A stretch of DNA of 64,000 bases from Sindora glabra (lineage: Eukaryota > Streptophyta > Magnoliopsida > Fabales > Fabaceae), in contig CM035233.1 of assembly GCA_020226215.1 (NCBI GenBank), forward strand, positions 33,750,027-33,814,026, given 5' to 3'. Made by a program: the position numbers and the translations under genes. Below are positions 51,427 through 61,075 of this stretch, piece by piece (positions within the stretch are counted from its first letter, which is position 1; each line of letters opens with the position of its first letter). The notes beneath the pieces are model-generated. The model was not told the origin of the DNA, did no database searches, and was given only the letters and a program-made list of their open reading frames with translations.

Positions 51427-53070
51427 TCATCCAGGATCGGTAATGTGGCGGCCGTATCTACTAACCCTCTGCGCAGGCTCGGGAGTCACATCCCTAGTGT
51501 CTGTGTCCCCTCTACCTCTAGCCCCCGCTCTGCCTCTGCCCCTGACTCCCGCTCCGCCTCCACCTCTACCTCTATCTACAAGCTCTGATTCATCTGTCAT
51601 CATGCCACCATGTGCTAATCCCTGATCCTGAGTATGCCAATCAAATACAGGACGATATGGCTGCGATGGAGCAGTATCATCGGGAGGAAAGGCATAGAAT
51701 GCAGATGAAACTCTTGGTACGTGTGGAAATGCCTGGAATGAGGATGGAACACCAGGAGGGAGCTGGTCCATCTGGGATGACGACAGCCTATATAGTATGG
51801 CCGGGAACATGGTGGAGGATGAAGGATCATCGGGTGTAGTGGGGTACACATGAGATGGGGCAGTAACATCAGGCATCATCGTCATGGTCTCCTGGGCAGT
51901 CGAAGGTGGAATCTGCTGCAATGTCGAAGCGGACGGAACATCGGCCTGCGACGTATGCCGTGGAGCAGTGCGACGTCGCCAGCGAGTGCGAGGCTAATCA
52001 TGGTCACCCTCCGCAGGGTCCGGGATATGATGGGCCTGGGGAGCTGGCTTCGCATGTGAGTCAATAATCACATGATCAACCTGCTGAATCGCATGAAGAA
52101 TGGACTCCGTCGCTGACCTAAGCGCATCGAAGGTGAACACAGGCCTGCCCCTCAGGGGTAGTGAAGTCCTGTAGTGAGGAAACTTCGTCTACCTATGCAA
52201 AAATTTGACATTGAACTTAGTTATAATACTAACGCATTTAAAGAAAATCAGATGCAAGAAACTAGCACGGAATATTACCACAAGGATCTAGCGCTCCCCC
52301 GACAGGTGTAATACATCGCCTGGTAACCTGTCTGTACCATGTCATGTAATCGGAACGTGGTCCCAGAACCAAGCATGTCGTCGGCTCGGCGGTAATGCAC
52401 AAGTCTCGCCGAATATCCCAGAGTGCAATATACGGCTGATGGCGGATGTGCCACTCCTCGTCATGCCGACCGGACAAGTGGAGGCAGTGGACCTCCGCCA
52501 CTTGCTTCGGTGGCTCTGGAATAGCCTGGCGTAGTCCAAACTGGCGCAAAACCCTATCAGGCTGGTGCCACTCGACAATTTGAAAGTGGATGAGCGGCAC
52601 CACTGCTGTCCACGTGTCACTCCCGTCAAAGCAGTACTGAGGCAGTGATGCGATGACCTCCTCAGTGTACGGGATCCAGGCGATCTGAAGTTAGAAATTT
52701 AGGTTGTGATTTAAGTACGATAGTGGAATGGACAAAGCCCTCAAATAAAGGAATCCATTATCCCCTACATACCTGGTCAAGTCGAAGACGGTCCAGCACG
52801 TATCTGTAATGGGGTAGGCTGTGTGCCGGACTATCCTGAAATGTCTTCTGATAGTGCCACCTGCCAAGCACAATGACAAAGTTAAACAACTTCGAAGTAA
52901 ACTTAATTATAAGTGAAAGTTGAAAAATTCTCTAACCTGCGTGCTAATGGGCCAATCCCTGCATCCCCTTCTGGTATGTCTGAAATAGCTATCGCAGGGG
53001 CGATGGTAGGAAATCTGTTCCATGCCCAAAGCTGCAGTAGTAGGTAACACCCTCCTATATAAATTTTCAA
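51427..53070 (-). pseudogene. Plant mobile domain (MAIN-like) gene, N-terminus missing
   Basis: PMD proteins include the nuclear MAIN/MAIL1 factors and many transposon-borne relatives, often annotated as 'serine/threonine-protein phosphatase 7 long form homolog'. Exons read on the minus strand. Near 53,060-52,945: GGCYLLLQLWAWNRFPTIAP, donor cgcag/gttag. 52,860-52,770: WHYQKTFQDSPAHSLPHYRY then LDRLRLDQ, donor cag/gtatg. 52,684-52,266: IAWIPYTEEVIASLPQYCF, VVPLIHFQIVEWHQPDRVLR, QFGLRQ, then WYRQVTRRCI. Last exon about 52,190-51,427: FTFDALRSATESI then a Pro/Ser/Thr-rich tail and an RGRGGGG/RGRGR basic end. The N-terminal half of the PMD domain is absent: only about 190 bp separate it from the transposase stop. 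An in-frame TAG lies at 51,994-51,996, and the frame between the last two exons does not join simply. Confidence 0.85.
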
Positions 53071-53247
53071 ATGTAAATAATTAAATTTAAACTATTGTGG
53101 GAGGCCAAATGGCGCCGTACACATTACTGGTAATGCGGAAACATGTATATACACAATGACGTGCAATTTTATAACCATAACAAAAAATTCTATTTGTGAC
53201 CGTTACACTTATGATATTTATTATATGCGAAAGTAAATTCTTCGCCA
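53071..53247. other. Short spacer between transposase and PMD, with an orphan GGCGCC half-module
   Basis: Contains ggccaaatggcgcc (53,103-53,116), which corresponds to one half of the right-end modules (core ATTTGG reversed). No coding phrase of a PMD N-terminus is present. Confidence 0.7.
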
Positions 53248-54812
53248 TCAAGGTGTAGAAGGGCCTTCGTCCCCATATAGCAGTGGGCAACGCCTACGGT
53301 TATGCCCTTCCATCTTACAATGTCCGCATTTTTGCTTAACACCACTCTCTTGAGGCCAATCCATCTCATTCCTGATCCGAGTCGACTTTGGACGTCCCTT
53401 TGCACGTAATCTTCCGTAATGTGGAACTAGGACAGGGAATGGTGGTAGGTTATTCCATTGAGACCACTCCCCAATAGGCCACCACTCAGATTTGTAGCAA
53501 TTGAGCAGTGTGTCAAGCCTGTATACAGCATCAACATATGGTTCCCATGATATGTTGATTGAGGCACAAGCAGCAATAATATGAGCGCAAGGATACCTAT
53601 ATGCTTGGAATTTTCCACATTCACATTGCCCTTTGTCCAGTAACACTTGGACAACCTTTCCACATGTCCCCATGGCCATATCAGGGTCCTCCACCACCTC
53701 AAACCTAGTCCCTTCTCTATTGTAAGCATGAACGTGGTAAGAAGAAGCACGTGACTGGATAGTCGCAAGCTCCTGTCTGAATCTGCTTGCGTATCTGTGA
53801 CCTTGTTGTAGTTCAGCGTGCGCATCTTTTCCCCTTTCCACAAAGTACTTGACGCATCTATAGTACGTTTGTTGGACAAGGCCTATGATTGGCAGCTTCC
53901 TTAATCCTTTGAAGAGGCCATTGATGCACTCTACAATGTTAGTCGTCATATGACCATATCTTCTACCTTCGTCGTAAGCAAGCATCCACTTCTCGTTCGG
54001 AATAGCAGTTAACTTCTTGTGGATCTCCTCATTGACTTTGCTAAGATTGTCCAATCTCTCCATGGCCTTTTCCCAACTGGGCTCGTACGCTGAACAGAAG
54101 GAGACAAGTAGGTTAACCGCGTTTAACTACCGGATGCACAATTTTTTAGATGAAAGGGTCAACTAAGAAATTATGCTATAATACATACCAATCTTAAGGA
54201 CAGCTTTCCTCACGTTGTCATCCTTGCACTTCTTGCGGACGTTACTGGCAATATGTCTGATACAGTACTGGTGATAAGCATAAGGAGGCTCCCATCCCAG
54301 GCCTTCGGTGGCTACAGCATCTTTTATAGCTCGGTGGCGATCTGATATCAAGCATATTCCTTGCTTGTTCGTAACATTTACTCGCAGTAATGCCAGAAAC
54401 TAACTCCAGTTTTCATAGTTCTCTCTGTCAACAATAGCAAAGGCAAGAGGAGATCCACAAGGTTGGCAGCGCGTAATTCGGTGGTGACCACGTCCACGTA
54501 CAATTCCATGGCAGTCATCGTCGGATGTTGTTCGAAGCTTGCTATCGCACACGCCAAGTCTTCATCGTCGTCCAATTCGTAGGCCATGTACTGAGCCTCT
54601 GTTTGATGCTGTGGAAACCTGTACACAAATTTCCCCACAGTTTGATCTTGGTGAAGCTTCAGTCGGGCATGAATTCTCTCGCGCAATACATCCATAGTGC
54701 TGCATCCTTTCAACTTTAGTGCCTTTGGGGAAGGTCCATCGTACATTACTCCCATCGATCCCTCAATCATTGTACCATTTGAATATATGAAAGAAATTAA
54801 ATTTTTCTTCAT
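53248..54812 (-). pseudogene. MUDR-type MULE transposase, internally deleted
   Basis: Two exons. Exon 1 starts at ATG 54,812 with a PB1-like N-terminal region (FIYSNGTMIEGSMGVMYDG, then RIHARLKLHQDQTVGKFVYR) of about 115 residues, then jumps at about 54,455 into the middle of the MULE core: LAFAIVDRENYENWS, stop, FLALL, GICLISDRHRAIKDAV, HQYCIRHIASN. The stretch that should hold the first catalytic Asp and the domain linking PB1 to the core is gone. A TAG (54,400-54,402) replaces the usual Trp after NWS. Exon 1 ends at 54,189 and a 99-bp intron (54,188-54,090) joins in phase to exon 2, which has NIVECINGLFKGLRKLP (the Glu motif), a SWIM finger CECGKFQAYRYPCAH and a zinc knuckle CGHCKMEGHNRRRC near the end. 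SDRH and VECIN supply two of the three catalytic acids. Confidence 0.92.
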
Positions 54813-56900
54813 CTCGTTACTTCTGGCTCCAAAATATTCACTGCAAACTATTCTTCATTATCATCACGCAATCATAGGACAATTTGTGTTTTTACAGACG
54901 AATCAACCAGTATTCAATATTACAAGCAGTTGATGAACAAAATACTTTACCATTTTTCTAATGTACTTGGCTAATAGTAAATAATAATCTACCCGTGCAA
55001 GTCAAATCCATTCCGACCTTTACAGGCCAACATTTATTCCCCGCAAGTTCTGAAACTACTACTACATTCATTTATAATTTGTCATTTTTTTCTGTTTATT
55101 CAGCACAATGTATACTGATTAAATAGAGACAAATTTTCAATACACTACATATTCTATTTTCACGATAACCCACTCATTTCACACCTATTACTAAACAGCA
55201 ACTAAAATTATTTACGCATTACTGTTTCTATATTTTTATGTAGATTACAATGGATTCCTTTTTACATGCACTGACTTCTGGTTACATCCCCATATCCTGG
55301 AGCCTAAAACCTTCTCCGGACACATTTCTTTATCTCGTTTTTTCTTCTTTTAATAGCGCAACCTATCACAGTACATATAAATTTCTACAAATTTTGCACA
55401 CATTATTTACATCAGTCATAATAGCCTAAATAAATTTCTCTACCATTGTAAAAGATATCTTCATGATGACTAATAAACAATGTAATATAAGCACAAATTT
55501 TAAATAATACTAACCGGTAACTATTAGGAAAAGCAAACAGAAAAAGGCCTCTGCATGAAAGAAAGATTTGTTAGATATTTTAATAACTTTAATTTCTAAG
55601 TAAAAATTATTACGTATTATTGTATCATCACAAAAATTATACAAAGATCACGCTAAATTAAAAATACTTTGCAAGATAATATATAAAAAAAAATAAAAAC
55701 AGTAGCATACATAAAATTTTATTGACGTATATTTAATTTTTATTCTTAAATACTTTTATTACAACTGGGATATATAATTAATTATTTCAATTAACGCTTC
55801 CCATGACATTAATCTTTTAAAAATATTTTTACACAAACCCTAAATATGTGTCATTATGTCGATATTATATTATATAATTATCTTATTATTTAAATCGTGA
55901 ATAATATAATGTAAAATAAGTTAAATTATAGCCAAATAGATTAAAAAAGGACAAGTGTTATGTGAAAGGTAAAGTAATAAGTGTTAAAGATTAGATATGT
56001 AATCAATTAATTTTATTAAATAATTTATTTGATTATTAAAAATAATTTTATGTTAAGAGAACTTGTACTATATTTATATTATTCATTATATTGCATTTGA
56101 ACTTCTAATAGAATGATTGAAAAATAAAAGCAACAAATTAAACAAAGTGGATTAAACTAGGAAAAATTAATGTACGAACTACACACCCTTGGAGAAGTTT
56201 TAGTTGATGCATTTCAAATTTAAATAACATTTAATTTAATTACTAAGTATTTCATTTAAAAATATAATATAAAATTAATAATTTTTAAAAATAAAAAGAA
56301 TATTACAGCTTTAATTTATTTAAAATATCATACTGAGCTAAAGAATTATAACTTATTGTATTTATGTTAATTAACGATGATGGTGTTTTAAACTATAGAC
56401 AATACGATCAGATATAAATAGAATACGATAGAGTAAATTCTTATTTCTAATACATACAGTATAAAATACTAAAAAAATTGACTCTATAATAGATTAATTA
56501 ATTAAATAAATTATTTAATTTATGCAGAATTCATTTATAATCAAATAATTAATATATCTTACGGTTACAAAATATTGGTGTGTGGTTTAAATAACATGAT
56601 TTAACAAAAAAAAAACAGAAATGTACAATAAAATATAAAATAAATACAAACAATGCATAAAATGTCCAGTCTTTACAAAATACCCTCAATTGATATTTAC
56701 TTATTCTGACATATATTACTCCAAAATTAATATAAAAGTATTAATTAATAGGATAATATATCCTCGTAGTAATGAACATATAATAAAAATATTCTTATTT
56801 TTATCATATTCTACATCTTTATGAATTTTATATTTTAAATGTATCTAAAAATTATTTTTACCTACAATGTAAATTTTATTCTAAAACACTTTTCTTTATC
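54813..56900. other. Long non-coding leader side of the MULE
   Basis: About 2 kb of AT-rich DNA with no coding phrase. If the promoter lies at the right end, this would be leader or intron. A copy of the degenerate repeat described at 56,901 (aacctatcacagtacatataaat) lies at about 55,360. Confidence 0.6.
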
Positions 56901-57415
56901 CCCTCTGTCCTTCTTTTAACTTACAAACTATCACAAATCGTATAAATTTCTTCAATTTTTTTCTTAAATCCTATATCATAACTTGAAAGCATCAATCATA
57001 ATAATTAACATAAAATAATAATTTCTCCCTTAATGTAAAATATATTTTTATAATGAGTAAAAAAATATGTTATAAATACACAAATTATAAAAAAAAATCA
57101 ATAAAAATTTCAAACTATTACAGAACATTTAAATTTGCATAAATTTTTTCTAAATTCTAAATTATAATAATTAACATAGAATAAAAAATCTTCTCTTATT
57201 ATAAAATATATTCTCATAACAATTAATAAATATTATAACATACATACAGAAATTATAAAAAAATTAATAAGTACAAATCACAAATTATCACAGATCATAT
57301 AAATTTTTACAACTTTTCTTAAATTTCATACCACAGATAATAATAATCAACATAAATTATAAATTTTTCTATCACAATATAAATATAAAAATTAGAAAAT
57401 ACTAACCAATTAAGA
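56901..57415. repeat. Degenerate tandem repeat, period about 170-190 bp
   Basis: The phrase aaactatcacaaatcgtataaatttctt (first part) at about 56,926, with relatives at about 57,113 and 57,283 (aattatcacagatcatataaa), each followed by cttaaat-c, ataata-tcaacata and attataaaatatatt-like phrases. Each unit includes ccattgtaaaa/aatgtaaaat-type sequence. Old and AT-biased. Confidence 0.6.
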
Positions 57416-57529
57416 GCAAGAAAAGAAGACCAGATCTGTTTCAAAGAAGTAAATATTACCGGATGAGATTTACAGATTCAACAAATAATAAAAATTTATA
57501 AATAAAAATATAAAAAAAATTACCAATGG

Positions 57530-57658
57530 CCGAAGGAATGGCTGGGAAAGCTACGAAGGAATGGTTGCGGAGGAAGAAGAGAAGAGCAGTTGCACTTGAG
57601 AGACGCAGGTAGGGTTTGTGTGAGTGTGTGCGGTGGTGGTTCTGGGCGGGTATAAATA
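57530..57658 (-). promoter_or_regulatory. Probable MULE promoter and untranslated first exon
   Basis: On the minus strand ctatttatacccgccc (the TATA-like site lies at 57,651-57,658; plus strand TATAAATA) is followed after about 30 bp by a CA/CT-rich leader typical of plant first exons and a donor-like cattg/gtaatttt at about 57,525. This fits transcription leftward toward the transposase. The site also reads as a standard TATAAATA on the plus strand, so outward transcription is possible. A 92-codon minus-strand frame here is leader sequence. Confidence 0.5.
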
Positions 57659-57668
57659 GGGGGAGGGA

Positions 57669-57874
57669 GGCGCCATTTGGTCTGGCGCCTCCCAAAAAAA
57701 TTTTTAAAAAATTTGGAGGGAGGCGCCAGACCAAATGGCGCCTCCCAAAAAAATCAAATTTCGCACTAGGGGGGCGCCAGGTTGAATGGCGCCTCCCACC
57801 TGCTTAGAAGGCGCCATTCAACCTGGCGCCTTCAGCATGCATTTCCATCCAAAAACGCCATATGGAATGGCGCC
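57669..57874. repeat. Right subterminal GGCGCC module pairs
   Basis: Four 21-bp modules GGCGCC-N9-GGCGCC: 57,669-57,689 (core ATTTGGTCT), 57,722-57,742 (AGACCAAAT), 57,773-57,793 (AGGTTGAAT), 57,810-57,830 (ATTCAACCT). Modules 1 and 2 are exact reverse complements (extended to 29 bp by the flanking ggga/tccc), and so are modules 3 and 4. A fifth, decayed one (core ATATGGAAT, left arm aaacgcc) ends at 57,874. Confidence 0.97.
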
Positions 57875-57886
57875 CTCAACCCCCCG

Positions 57887-57967
57887 TGCGCATTTTGGTA
57901 TTTAGTTTGCGCAGAACAGCAAACCGGTAAAATGTTTTAAAAAAAGCAGTATTCCGGTATTTTAACC
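57887..57967 (-). repeat. Right terminal inverted repeat of the MULE
   Basis: Reversed, it starts ggttaaaatacc and ends taccaaaatgcgca; ungapped partner of 49,890-49,970. Confidence 0.9.
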
Positions 57968-57977
57968 TAATTTTGTT

Positions 57978-58347
57978 AGTTTTGCTTTGTTAATATATTT
58001 TCGTGATTATCTGGAATTCAATTTTTGATATTGTGAATTACTTTTGTAGTGTGTAGTATAGTATAATTTTAAAATTCTAACTTATGTGTAGTTCAAATTT
58101 CAGATTCATTTAGGAAAAAAAAAAAAAGAAGGGAAATCTCATCGGGTACACATAGCAAAACATGGCGCACGTTTACCTAAAGTCATCGTGACTTTCGCGC
58201 GCTAACAACAAGGAATCCTTATCCCATACAAACAAGATTAGGAAAAGTCATCATTTTCGAAAATGCGCAACCGGCAGCTACAGCAGACGTTATTATCAAA
58301 TAGGCTGACGCAATTCAATTTTAACCCAGCCCATCCGCCTCTCTCAC
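57978..58347 (+). promoter_or_regulatory. 5' flank of the BAHD gene
   Basis: The 370 bp between the MULE target duplication and the BAHD start codon are non-coding and hold the remaining proximal promoter. I see no confident TATA box; a CT-rich stretch (cctctctcac) precedes the ATG. Confidence 0.4.
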
Positions 58348-58757
58348 ATGGCGTCTGTCAAAACCCATGAGCTCTGCCGAATCTCTCCGTCTTCTCCAAA
58401 TGACTTATCTGATCATCCTCGCACCTTCTTCGACTTGTTATGGTTCAAATTCCATCCCGTTCAGCGTATCTTCTTCTACTCGCTTCCTCAATCAGATTCA
58501 TATTTCTTCTTTGATTCCATCATTCCCAAACTCAAAAACTCATTATCTCTAGCATTGCAGCACTTCCTCCCTCTCGCCGGCAACGTCATTTGGCCCTCCG
58601 ATTCCCCAAAACCCTTTGTCCGATACTCTCCCAGGGATGGCGTTTCGCTGGTTGTAGCAGAATCTGATGCTGATTTTGATGTTTTCATGTTCAATCGCCC
58701 CACTGGAGCCACGGAATATCGTTCTTTAGTACCGCACTTGAATTCATCTGACTCGAT
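58348..58757 (+). pseudogene. BAHD acyltransferase, 5' part, cut by a retrotransposon
   Basis: BAHD enzymes use acyl-CoA to acylate plant metabolites in the cytosol; the sequence is closest in style to the malonyl/anthocyanin acyltransferase clade. About 136 native codons remain of a usual 430-460. Seen: MASVKTHELCRISPSSPNDL near the start, then LSLALQHFLPLAGNVIWPSD (residues about 67-86; the family's PLAG(R/N) block), then SPRDGVSLVVAES. The HXXXD catalytic motif (usually near residue 160) and the DFGWG motif lie beyond the break and are not in the window. The frame is intact up to 58,757, where the LTR starts; the fused frame adds VGSIN and stops at 58,776. The start is chosen because it gives the family N-terminus. 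The remainder should follow the LTR beyond the window. Confidence 0.9.
58753..58757. other. Left target-site duplication of the young copia element
   Basis: The five bases tcgat directly precede the LTR. The matching copy must lie about 90 bp past the window end, so it cannot be confirmed here. Confidence 0.6.
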
Positions 58758-59235
58758 TGTTGGAAGTATAAATTAAAATTACAAAAAATATGAAATTAAT
58801 CATAATAAATTATGAACATACCTGGAGCATAACTTGATAAGGCCATGACTGATCTGAATGATGATGAGTAGAATTACAACTTACTTCACCCCTTAGGTTA
58901 TCCAGATAGAGAGAAAAGGGAGAAAAAATTTTAGGAGTGGGAATCCTTATTTTTCAGAGTGTTCAAATAATAACCCTGATTTCTCTATTTATAGTCAGAC
59001 TTGTGATAGGAAACTACTGACTACTAAAGGGCTGTAAGTTGGGACCTCTACCCATATGGGCTTATGCATGATCCAACCTATCATGGATCATACACATTAA
59101 ACTAGGGCCCAATCTGTTCTATGCTTAATGTTAAAATACAAAACTAATTACTTAAATAAATATTCCAATAATTGATTAATGCTAATCCATATAATATTTC
59201 TAATAAAATTAATTATTTTATTTTTAAATACAACA
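58758..59235 (-). repeat. Left (3') LTR, 478 bp
   Basis: Starts tgttggaagt and ends atacaaca, with TGTTG/CAACA inverted tips. Minus-strand TATA box at 58,986-58,993 (ctataaatag). Followed by the polypurine tract complement. Confidence 0.95.
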
Positions 59236-59249
59236 ATCTCCCACTTGGA
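59236..59249 (-). other. Polypurine tract of the young copia element
   Basis: Plus-strand atctcccacttgga; on the minus strand the run aagtgggagat directly adjoins the LTR, as in copia elements primed for plus-strand synthesis. Confidence 0.85.
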
Positions 59250-59344
59250 TAGCATTAATTAATTATATGGAATAATTAAAACATCAATAATTAAGCAATT
59301 AGTTATACATTAAGCTATAAACTTAATTCAGAAAATGAGATCAC

Positions 59345-59855
59345 ATAGAATCACTGAATCCGATAGGGAGACAAGTGATATAATATCTCATAATCTGAAA
59401 AGAACGGAATAACATTTAGTCTTTCAACTATAACTCAAAAGAGAAACAACTTAAAATCATTGAATCCGATAGGGAAACAAATGATTTATATATGTATAAA
59501 ACATATTATCAATGTTTCAATATCCAAACTGAGTGACGATTACAAAAGTGGAATGAGACCATACAAAATCACTGAATCCGATAAGGAGACAAGTGATGTT
59601 AAATTAATGTCTCATAATCCCAAAGAACTGGATATACATATATATAAGGTTACTGAGCAATGATTGCATAAGTGGAATGAGACCATACAGAATCACTGAA
59701 TCCGATAGAGAGACAAGTGATATTAAATTAATGTCTCATAATCCCAAAGGAACTTGATATATATATATAAAGTTAATCTTTTGACCACAGCTCATATCAT
59801 AAGAGAAACAACTTAAAATCATTGAATCCGATAGGGAAGCAAATGATTTATATAT
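59345..59855 (-). repeat. Array of five GATAG-loop hairpins
   Basis: Five related 28-30 bp palindromic segments start at 59,350, 59,456, 59,568, 59,692 and 59,818 (spacing 106-126 bp). Each reads outer stem, gaa, TCC, GATAG, GGA, a short run, outer stem. Copies 1, 3 and 4 have ATCACT/AGTGAT; copies 2 and 5 have ATCATT/AATGAT (extended to AAATCATT/AATGATTT). Copy 3 has loop GATAA; copy 4 has a broken inner pair (AGA). The array lies between RNase H and the 3' LTR. Confidence 0.9.
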
Positions 59856-60019
59856 GTATAAAACATATCACCATTGTTTCAAAATGAGCAATTACTGGTC
59901 ACAAATATCAACAAAATAAGATAAGCATATCTCAGACTCCCACTAAACTAAGACTTCATAAAAAAAAATTTAACAAGACCCATATGAGTTACTTGATTTT
60001 AAATACTCCTATAAGTAAG

Positions 60020-60440
60020 CCTTAAGTCAACGGATCCCTTGCATGTCTCCACTAGGGCTATGTTTAATGTGAGTCTGAAATTCAGCAATCTTTTCTCTCT
60101 AACAAATAGGAGATTAACACAAAAATTATTCAATATGTCTAGAATTCCTATTGTTTTGAGAAAAGCACAAAATAGAAGTCTTATCGCAATAAAATTTGAT
60201 AGAGATCGTGATATAGAATTAACTAATTGCATGCCAAATATCAACTTCCTCAACCTTATAGCCTATCAAGTGGCCTCATAATATGCGATAAACTCTACTT
60301 CCATTGTTAAGGTAGCTGTGAGTGTCTCTTTAACACTTTCCTATGAAACAGCTCCTCCAAACATCATAAAGATGTATCTAGATGTTGACTTACAATCATT
60401 TATGTACAAAGTATAATCAGAATCTGAATAACCAATACTT
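60020..60440 (-). pseudogene. Copia RNase H, decayed
   Basis: Minus-strand phrases SDSDYTLCINDCKSTS then IFMMFGGAVSWE-VKETLTATLTMEVEFIAYYEATR (60,440-60,255) and further LRKLIFGMQLVNSISRSL and LFVREKRLLNF (60,240-60,060) match the copia RNase H domain. Frame changes separate them; the DxDEx-type acids are only partly recognisable. Confidence 0.85.
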
Positions 60441-60559
60441 TTAAGTAAATTAGATTGTCTACAAGACAACATATGATTCATAGTACTTTGTGGATGCTTC
60501 ATGACCTTCTTGGTAACTTTTCAATGATCCATCCTAGGGTCACTTGAGTGTCTTCCAAG

Positions 60560-61075
60560 CACACTAATAGCAAAAGTTATGTCTAAACGAATGCAAACCT
60601 GTGCTTGCATAAGATTACTAATAGCGGAAGCGTAAAGAATCTTATCCATTTTATCCCTTTCAATATCAACTTGAGGGCAATATGATTGAGACAGTGTATT
60701 GTCTTTCTAAGTAGGCATTGGACTAGATGCACAGGTATTCATTTTAAATCTTTCAAGCATCCATTCAATTAAATTGGCTTAGCACAAACCCAAAATACTA
60801 TGAGTTCTATCATGATAGATCTGAATTCTAAAAACAAAGGATGTTTTTGCCAAGATCAGAATGACATGATAACATGCATTTTGACTCATCTTAATTAATT
60901 GAGTTTCTAGCCAACAGAATGTCATCAACATAAAGCATTAAGATGATTAAATTACTCTAATAAATTTATTAAAATTTCTGCAAGTACACAATATAGTCAT
61001 ATGGTATTGCAAGTCTCTAAATCCTTTGAGAACGTCTAAACTTAATGGCTAGCTGATTAGATTGTTCAACATAAG
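60560..61075 (-). pseudogene. Copia reverse transcriptase, C-terminal part only
   Basis: A linker phrase RRSQRI-RLAIPYDYIVYLQ (about 61,065-61,000) passes quickly into LMLYVDDILLARNSI (60,950-60,905), then IYHDRTHSILGLC, EWMLERFKMNTC and MDKILYASAISNLMQAQVCI (60,830-60,590). The YVDD active site is intact, but the fingers and first catalytic Asp are gone, so a deletion lies just before YVDD. Confidence 0.85.

Larger units (their letters stand above)
49880..57977 (-). mobile_element. Mutator-like transposon (8,078 bp) with 10-bp target duplications
   Basis: Perfect direct repeats TAATTTTGTT flank the element (49,880-49,889 and 57,968-57,977). The element proper is 49,890-57,967. Its ends are inverted repeats: both read GG(A/T)TAAAATACC at the tip, stay aligned without gaps for 81 bp (about 58 identical by eye) and both finish in taccaaaatgcgca. 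Duplications of 9-11 bp and a MUDR-type transposase gene identify the Mutator superfamily. It carries two minus-strand genes, transposase then PMD, both damaged, so this copy is not autonomous. Its GC-rich ends stand out in an AT-rich region. Confidence 0.93.

Noticed and set aside
51400..52064. Several plus-strand frames of 60-75 codons
   Set aside because: Shadows of the GC-rich last exon of the PMD gene on the minus strand.
57456..57734. 92-codon minus-strand frame over the MULE right end
   Set aside because: Crosses the GGCGCC modules, the TATA-like site and leader sequence; no protein similarity.
58488..58712. 74-codon minus-strand frame
   Set aside because: Antisense shadow of the BAHD exon.
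59345..59855. CRISPR-like array (regular palindromic repeats with spacers)
   Set aside because: The genome is a plant's, spacers are themselves repeats, and the array lies inside a retrotransposon.
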